Shown here piece by piece: positions 15,447-20,807 of a stretch of DNA of 20,807 nucleotides. This stretch comes from Prorocentrum cordatum (lineage: Eukaryota > Sar > Dinophyceae > Prorocentrales > Prorocentraceae), in contig CAUYUJ010006487.1 in NCBI GenBank assembly GCA_963575745.1, forward strand, positions 32,501 to 53,307, written 5' to 3'. Under the pieces are notes generated by a model. That model was not told where the DNA came from and did not search any database. It worked only from the letters and a program-made list of their open reading frames with translations. The translations under genes were made by a program, and so were the position numbers. The stretch's first letter is position 1; each line of letters opens with the position of its first letter.

Positions 15447-15626
15447 CCTCCTCCTCCTCCTCCTCCTCTTCGTCCTCCTCCCCTCCTCCTCCTCCCCTCC
15501 TCCTCCTCCTCCTCCTCTCTCCTCCTCCTCCTCTCATCCTCCTCCTCCTCCTCCTCCTCCTCCTCCTCCTCCTCCTCCTCCTCCTCCTCCTCCTCCTCCT
15601 CCTCCTCCTCCTCCTCCTCCTCCTCC
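15447..15626 (+). repeat. (CCT)n microsatellite abutting the retrotransposon
   Basis: Pyrimidine tract, pure CCT from about 15539. It stops exactly where the spliced-leader sequence starts. Confidence 0.95.
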
Positions 15627-15647
15627 CCGTAGCCATTTTGGCTCAAG
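15627..15647 (+). other. Relict dinoflagellate spliced leader (DinoSL)
   Basis: Twenty-one bases beginning CCGTAGCCATTTTGG and ending CTCAAG, identical to the conserved DinoSL exon except for its variable first base, which here is C. In dinoflagellates this sequence is joined by trans-splicing to the 5' end of nuclear mRNAs. Finding it in genomic DNA marks an mRNA that was reverse-transcribed and reinserted. Next to it is ACGGAGC, with no GT donor, so it is not an SL RNA gene. Confidence 0.96.
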
Positions 15648-15817
15648 ACGGAGCTTACCTCCCGTCCCGACTCCAGAGGCTCGAGGCGAGGTGGAAGGGC
15701 AGCCCCTTCTCCAGGCCTGACGCCTCGACCAGCGCGCTGCCTGCAGGTGGCCATCTTTGCAAACACGGCACACTGTGTGCTTTTCCTTTCGTTTCTCCTT
15801 CCACGCGTGATCGCGCC
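15648..15817 (+). other. 5' leader of the retrotransposon
   Basis: 170 nt between the spliced leader and the first ATG. It ends in a T/C-rich patch (about 15780-15803) and a good context, GCCATGG. No function read from it. Confidence 0.6.
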
Positions 15818-17031
15818 ATGGCCTGGCGCGGCAGTGCCCCGTGGCGTAGTGGGCGTGGTGGCAATGCAGGTTGGGGGGGGCGAGGCAGTAATAAGAAGAA
15901 GGCTGCCAGAACCTCCAACCTTGAATATGATGTCTGTTCCGCGTGTCGCCACTGGGATTTCAGGTACCACGGCAACTGGTGCTGCTCCCGCTGTGGCGGG
16001 CAGTATCTCGGAGATGCAGAGCAAGGAGATGGTGGCCAACCCGCTGGCGGTGATGCTGGAGGGAATGGACAAGGTGCTCCAGACGGAGACCCTCAGCTAC
16101 GTGCTGCAGCTGCAGTTCTGCTCGCTGCACGCCCTGACTTGCAGAACGTTCTTGGTGCGCTGGCTCCTCCGCCTCCAGTTGCATCCGCAGAGTGGACGCC
16201 GGCACAGTATGCAGACGCTGCACGGCATGAACATACTCGGCTTACTAAAGAGGTGGAGGTATGTGCCAAAGCGGTGCGCCTGGCTTCACAAGAGGTGCAC
16301 CACCGCGCCAACAAGGTCCAAAGTTGGAAGAAGCTCTTCGAGAAGCACGTGACCATCACCAACAAGCGGAAGGTGAGTACCGTGCTGCTGAACAGAAGAA
16401 GCGGGAGGCCGATGAAGTCGTTGCTCGGTTCTCTCAAGAAGATTGGGTTCATGTCAAGCGGCAAGAGCATGCGCAGGCCGCAGCGGCGGCCGAGGCTGCC
16501 CGCGTGGCCCAGGCAGCTGCCCCTGCCTCGGCCCCGCACAGGCCTGCGCAGCGTGTGCCGACTGATGAAGGTACTGCTTGCACGAGTGGACGCCCAGCTT
16601 CGTCCGATGGAGCGCCACCTGCTGCTGTACCTCCACAGCATATGGATCTCGACATTCCCGAGTTGCATACCATGGATGGTCCTCAGATTCGCGAGTATTG
16701 CCAGGCCAACAACCTTCCATATGCATTGGTGGCGCGTTTCGCGGAGATGCAGAAGCAGATCTACGACAGCGCCCAGTCCGATGCTGGAAGTGATGCTGGT
16801 TCCGAGGCTGGCGACTTTCCCCCAGAGCGTGCTGATGAACTGGCTGCGCTCAAGAAGCGCTCGATGGAAGGTGCTATGGTGGACGCCGACCAGACTCGCA
16901 TGGAGACCCTCATGTTCGAGAAAGCCCACACCCGTGCTGCCAAGCGCATGCGACGTGTGCAACGTGAAGTTGGTGCTGGGTTCAAGGAGCTCTTCAAGGC
17001 AACGGTCGCGGAGATGCCGCCGCCGCTTTAG
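15818..17031 (+). CDS. Retrotransposon ORF1: Zn-finger and coiled-coil protein, frame broken
   Basis: Probable nucleic-acid-binding ORF1 protein of the LINE, about 400 residues. It starts at ATG 15818 in GCCATGG context. A basic Gly/Arg-rich N-terminus is followed by a C2-C2 zinc-ribbon pattern (Cys40, Cys43, Cys56, Cys59, around CSACRHWDFR and CSRCGGQY). Then come an Ala/Gly/Pro-rich linker and a heptad-like helical region (TRLTKEVEVCAKAVRLASQ). At about 16318-16324 the sense frame moves back by one: KLEEALREARDHHQQAEGEY and EQKKREADEVV continue the coiled coil in the new frame, so one base appears lost. The C-terminal part holds an acidic, Ser-rich segment (SDAGSDAGSEAGD) and a basic helix, and ends at TAG 17029-17031. 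ORF2 begins at once in the original frame, so the intact ancestor may have encoded both in a single frame. Confidence 0.75.
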
Positions 17032-17035
17032 TGAG

Positions 17036-19690
17036 TCTGGCCTGCGCCTCCTTTTTTGCAATATCACCAGCTGGAGTGCTCTAGCTAAATCGTTCGTTTC
17101 TCAGTTGTATGGTAAGGCTGACGCCTTTATGTTCGCCGAACACCGCCAGCTCCCCGCCGATTTGAAGTCGGCTAAGCGTGATGTCGCCGCCGCTGGGTGG
17201 CGCCCCCATTTCCTCCCTGCCACGCCTTCCCCTGGCGGTGGGGCCCACGGTGGGGTTGGAGCGGCGGTGCACAAAGGCTTGTTTTTCAAACCTTTCCTGG
17301 CCCATGCGGGCCAGATTCGGGACATTGGTGCTGGTAATGGCTGGATGTTTTTGGAACTCCGTACCCAGTCCTGTGTGATGGCCGTCGGCGTTGTATATAT
17401 GATAGCTGACCTGGGGGTCTCGGGGGAAAACATCCTGAAGATGAAGGAAATCACTGCGTTCGTGAACACGCTCACTATTCCCTGGTTCCTGATGGGGGAC
17501 TACAACATAAGCCTGGATCACATGGAGGTATGTGGCTTTCTGAAGATGACCCGTGCGAAAGCTTTACCTCCTGCTGGTGTCGCTTTCACGTGTAGTGCTG
17601 GTGGTGGTTCTTTAATTGACTATGTAATTGCCAGTGATACCCTGGCTCCCTACTTGCGTGTGTCCAAGTACCAGGCTTCCCCTTTCAAGACCCACTGTTG
17701 CCTGGAGGTCCGCTTGCCGTACGCAGCTTTGCTACAAGTGATGACCAAGCGTGTTCGGCCTAGAGCCTTGCCAGTGCATGAAGGACCTGTGCTGCCTTGG
17801 GAGTACCACTTTAAGGCTGAGCTGGCGGAGTGGACTCCACCACAAGCAGCACTGCAGCCCCAGCTTCCTCATGTTCAGGCCCACCTTTCCCACGAGCTGA
17901 CCTCGTCTTATCTCTTATGGTCACGTACTAAGGAGAGGATGATGATGTCAGTGGTTGCTGGGGAGGAGGAGGATATGGAGGTCTATCGAGGACGGGGTGA
18001 CTTTGTGGTGTTCCGACAAGCTACCCTTACTGATCATGCTCAGCGGAGTGGGTGTTTTGCCCAGCCGACGCTCACGTACTGGTCCACTGTCTCCCAGAAG
18101 TTGTATGAGATGCGTGTTGCTCTTAAGAAAGGTTACGGTTGTATGCTAAGATCCATCTCTTCTCGGCTGGGAGCACTGGGACGTCGAGTCCTACAGTACT
18201 GCGAGTGTCTTCCTGCCGACCAGTTTGCCCACCAGTGGCAGGCTCAGCTTTGCGATTTGAAATCGGTCGATCTGGACCGATGTCAGGAGATGATAGATCG
18301 TTGCACGGCAGTCCTCTCTAAGGTTTGGCAGGTTGCCCGCGCGTCAGCAGCTAAGGCGATTAAGGACTGGCTGTTGAAGGCGCTGCCTCGAGGTGCCGCC
18401 AAAGCCCACGCCTGGCTTAGGCGTGAAGAACACGAGGGGTTAGAGTTTTTTGCTGCCCCAGAAGGTATTCTCCAGCTCCCGCAGGAGATGATGGCTCACC
18501 GTGAGAAAATCTGGGGTGGTTTTTGGACTGCCAGCCCAAGCCAGATTCGACAGTTGAATGGGGCTTTGGATGAGCTTCGTGGTTGCGCGCTTGATTTGGT
18601 GCCCGAACTTCCTGAGATCACCACTCGGGACCTCCATCTCGCTGCGAGGGTCTTTTCCGAGACCACTGCGGTTGGAGTGGACGGATGGAGACCTCGGGAT
18701 TTTCTGGACTTGGAGTTAGGTGCCGCCGATGCTCTTGTCGGGCTCTTGAATGATTGTGAGGCCAACATGATGTGGCCTGCCCAGATTCTCCTTAGTATTA
18801 TTTGCTTGCTGCCTAAAAGCAAGGTTGATGAGCGCCCCGTTTGCAAATGCCCCACCCTCTACCGCATCTACTGTAAGGTTCGTGGGGACTTCTTGGGGGC
18901 TTGGACCCAGGGTCATGTTGACTTTTGGGATGACGCCATCAGGGGCAGCTCCGCCCTGCAAGCTGCGCTTCGCCGAGAGCTGTCTCACGAGGTGGCCGCT
19001 TTCCAAGAAGTCTCCAGCGTTGCGATCCACTGGGATCTCAAAAAATTCTTTGATACTGTCATCCCTGCTAGGCTTGTTCGTTTCGCCACTGATTTGAAGT
19101 TCCCACCGCACCTCCTGTACCTGGGCCTCCTCGTGCATGTGGCCCCCAGGATGCTCGAGAGTAGCGGCTTTTGCTCCCAGGTCATACCTGCTGGGATTGG
19201 CGTTCTCCCTGGATGTATGCAGTCCATGTCCTGGGTCAAGGTGTATTTATATCAGATTTTGAATGATGTGCATAATCGGTATTTCTTTGGGAATCCTAGT
19301 GTGTCTACCAGGTCTTACGTTGACGACATATCCCAGGTGTGCCAGGGAGCTGAAGACCAGGTCCGACGGCAGACTGTTGCCGCAGCAGTTCAGCTAGGTC
19401 AAATGGTCAATGCAGCCGAGCTTGTTTTATCTAATAAGTCTGCGGTTGTCGCGAACCGACGACCTCTTGCACTTCTTGTCGCTACTGGTTTGAAAGCAGC
19501 AGGCCTATATGTCAGGGTTGAAGATGTCACTCGCGATTTGGGGACGGCTACCACGGCAGGAAGGAGGAGGACTGCTGCCATCGTGCGTGCCAGGCGGCGG
19601 AAGGCCGCTGCTCGAGGCAAGAGAGTGCGCTACTTGACTACGCTGGTCAAGAAATCTTCTAAGCTCTATAAGCCAGGCGTACTTGCCGTT
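17036..19690 (+). CDS. Retrotransposon ORF2: AP endonuclease and reverse transcriptase
   Basis: About 885 codons open without a stop. The endonuclease (about 17040-17730) shows NITSW, ADAFMFAEHR with the catalytic Glu, GGAHGGVGAAV, MGDYN at 17492-17506, SLIDYVIAS and KTHCCLEV at the final His. A connector of about 300 residues follows. The reverse transcriptase spans about 18600-19450: LLPKS, motif A with WDLKKFFD (first Asp at 19034-19036), motif B GVLPGCMQSMSW, and motif C YVDD at 19316-19327. A basic thumb region (RARRRKAAARGKRVRYL) and KLYKPGVL lead to the next frame break. The final EN motif has Thr-His where most families have Asp-His, and motif B lacks the usual QGxxxSP. The first ATG lies after the NITSW motif, so translation must start elsewhere or by read-on from ORF1. 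Confidence 0.9.
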
Positions 19691-20807
19691 TCACCTGGGG
19701 CCACAATGTTGCGGGCCTCTCTGGGGCCCAAGTGCAGAGTGCGCGAGGGCAGGCCGCCGTCTGCTCTGGCCACTGGCATGCAGGAGCTTGCTCTACCACT
19801 ATCCTGAGCGTCTTCGGGGCCGAGAAGAGTGACCCTATTTATCGTCTGCGGCGTGAACAGTTATCTGGTTTTGTCACGCTTTGGAAATCCCTTGGTGACA
19901 AGGAGAAGCTCCGTGTTTCCCAGGTCTGGCAGGCTCGGTTTCAGGAGTTCGTCAGTTTTCCAAGGAACCAAGTTTGGAAACGGGTCCGTGGGCCGATCGC
20001 CGCCACTGTTGCCGTTTTGCTTGATCTGGGCTGGTGCCCATTGTACCCAGTGCACTGGCGTGACAATTTCGGCAACGACCTTCACACAGAGGCCTTGGAT
20101 TTTGCCGTGACACTGCGACGTGCTGTCAAGGCCACTTGCAGCGGCCTGGTCTGGCGCCAGGCTGCCAAACATTACCATGGGTATGGGATTGCGTCTGGAG
20201 TGGATTTCACGGTCCTCAGACAGGAGATCGCTCGATTGGGGAAAGATTTTGATTCCGAGGGGCAAGCTTTGCTTTGGAACCTTTGCTCTGCTGGTTTCTG
20301 GACTGACCAGAGGTTGCATGAGGAAGGATACCGCACGGTTTCTAATGGTTTATGCCCGCGCTGTGGGGAGGTTGGTGAGACCCCCTTTCACAGATTCTGG
20401 GACTGCAGGTGTAATGATTCCATTCCAGATCCAGTTGTCGAGCGTACAGCTCACCTCCGCGAGCAAGCTGCTCGTGACGTTGATTGCCCTGCCCTCTGGT
20501 GTCGGGGCCTTATGCCTCTTGACAGGACGGTCGGACATCTTCCGATCGCGACTGAAAGCGCCATTGGTTGGGGATCGTTCGAAGGGTTGCCTGTCTGCCA
20601 AGGGGGCGTTTGGGGAATCGACGGATCGGGGGGGGAGCACGCTAAGGATGAGAGACTAAGGCGGTGTGGTTGGGCCTGCGTCAGATTAGGTGCTACCCTG
20701 GACAACATCGATGGGGGCATCGCGGGAACCATGGGAGGTGAACAGTCGACCCCGCGTGCTGAACTTCTTGCGTTGATTTATGTTTGTCAACATACTTTCG
20801 GTCGTGT
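19690..20807 (+). CDS. Retrotransposon ORF2 C-terminal part: zinc knuckle and RNase H (runs off the window)
   Basis: After KLYKPGVLAV the sense frame shifts back by one and continues as FTWGHNVAGLSGAQVQSARG, the usual post-thumb block of LINEs. It stays open for 372 codons to the window edge. It contains a CCHC zinc knuckle (CPRCGEVGETPFHRFWDC, 20353-20406) and the beginning of an RNase H domain: GVWGIDGSGG with the first catalytic Asp near 20619, and STPRAELLALIY with the catalytic Glu at 20761-20763. The remaining Asp residues lie beyond the window. RNase H would remove the RNA strand during second-strand synthesis. The TGA at 19805-19807 that ends the previous frame is irrelevant in this one. 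Order seen: RT, knuckle, RNase H. Confidence 0.85.

Larger units (their letters stand above)
15627..20807 (+). mobile_element. LINE-type (non-LTR) retrotransposon headed by DinoSL; right end outside the window
   Basis: At least 5.18 kb. Order: spliced leader, 170-nt leader, ORF1 (Zn-finger and coiled coil), AP-type endonuclease, reverse transcriptase with YVDD, CCHC zinc knuckle, RNase H start. Such elements replicate by nicking the target and copying their RNA there. The coding frame changes at about 16320, at the ORF1/ORF2 boundary (17031) and at about 19690. The first and last are best explained by single lost bases, so this copy is probably dead. The clade was not determined. An AP endonuclease with a C-terminal RNase H is compatible with I/R1/Tad-like lineages. 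Confidence 0.92.

Noticed and set aside
15627-15647. Spliced-leader RNA gene
   Set aside because: An SL RNA gene would continue with a GT donor and an intron-like part with a Sm site after CTCAAG. Here ACGGAGC and a LINE leader follow.
15356-19807. One 1,483-codon open frame across microsatellite, spliced leader, ORF1 and reverse transcriptase
   Set aside because: Its first part is poly-Leu/Ser from the CCT tract and precedes the mRNA start marked by DinoSL. Between about 16320 and 17031 the protein-like signal is in another frame, and after 19690 it leaves this frame again.

Overview
The window is nuclear DNA of a dinoflagellate. The main evidence is an exact dinoflagellate spliced leader (DinoSL) at 15627-15647, introns with GC and GA as well as GT donors, every acceptor of the form AG|G, very high GC, and a landscape dominated by microsatellites, minisatellites and decayed mobile elements around small exons. 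The species cannot be fixed from the sequence. The GC level and repeated intron sequences would fit a Prorocentrum- or Symbiodiniaceae-like genome, but that is a guess.

Three coding units are supported, all on the + strand. (1) Three small phase-0 exons (2909-3001, 10525-10581, 12286-12396) join without a gap into 87 residues of the palm of DNA polymerase delta, including the K...NSVYG motif and the catalytic YGDTDS motif. The rest of that gene lies outside the window or was not recognised. (2) A three-exon gene for a gamma-glutamylcyclotransferase-like protein (4072-5532) lies inside the 7.5 kb first polymerase intron, in the same orientation. (3) A LINE-type retrotransposon starts at the DinoSL at 15627 and runs off the right edge. 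It has a Zn-finger/coiled-coil ORF1, then an AP-endonuclease, a reverse transcriptase, a zinc knuckle and the start of an RNase H domain. At least two single-base frame breaks suggest a decayed copy.

The rest is non-coding. 1-2908 holds GGA/CCT tracts, two fold-back elements and a dispersed repeat. 3002-4000 is trinucleotide and purine-rich sequence. 5533-7800 holds dispersed repeats and a transposon-like element with long inverted ends and an 8-bp target duplication. 7801-9990 is a succession of minisatellites and segmental duplications. 10582-12285 is mostly (GAT)n. 12397-15626 starts with a G-run tract, then has a 300-bp tandem repeat, (CAAA)n and two large GGA/CCT tracts, the second abutting the LINE.

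The most notable result is that the two introns of the cyclotransferase gene are copies of one another (introner-like). They share ends, an internal block and short terminal inverted repeats that include the splice sites. Each carries a different later insertion: intron 1 a 171-bp element flanked by a 5-bp duplication, intron 2 a CCT microsatellite. The second is a retrotransposon whose genomic copy begins with the trans-spliced leader, implying that its RNA was trans-spliced before reinsertion.
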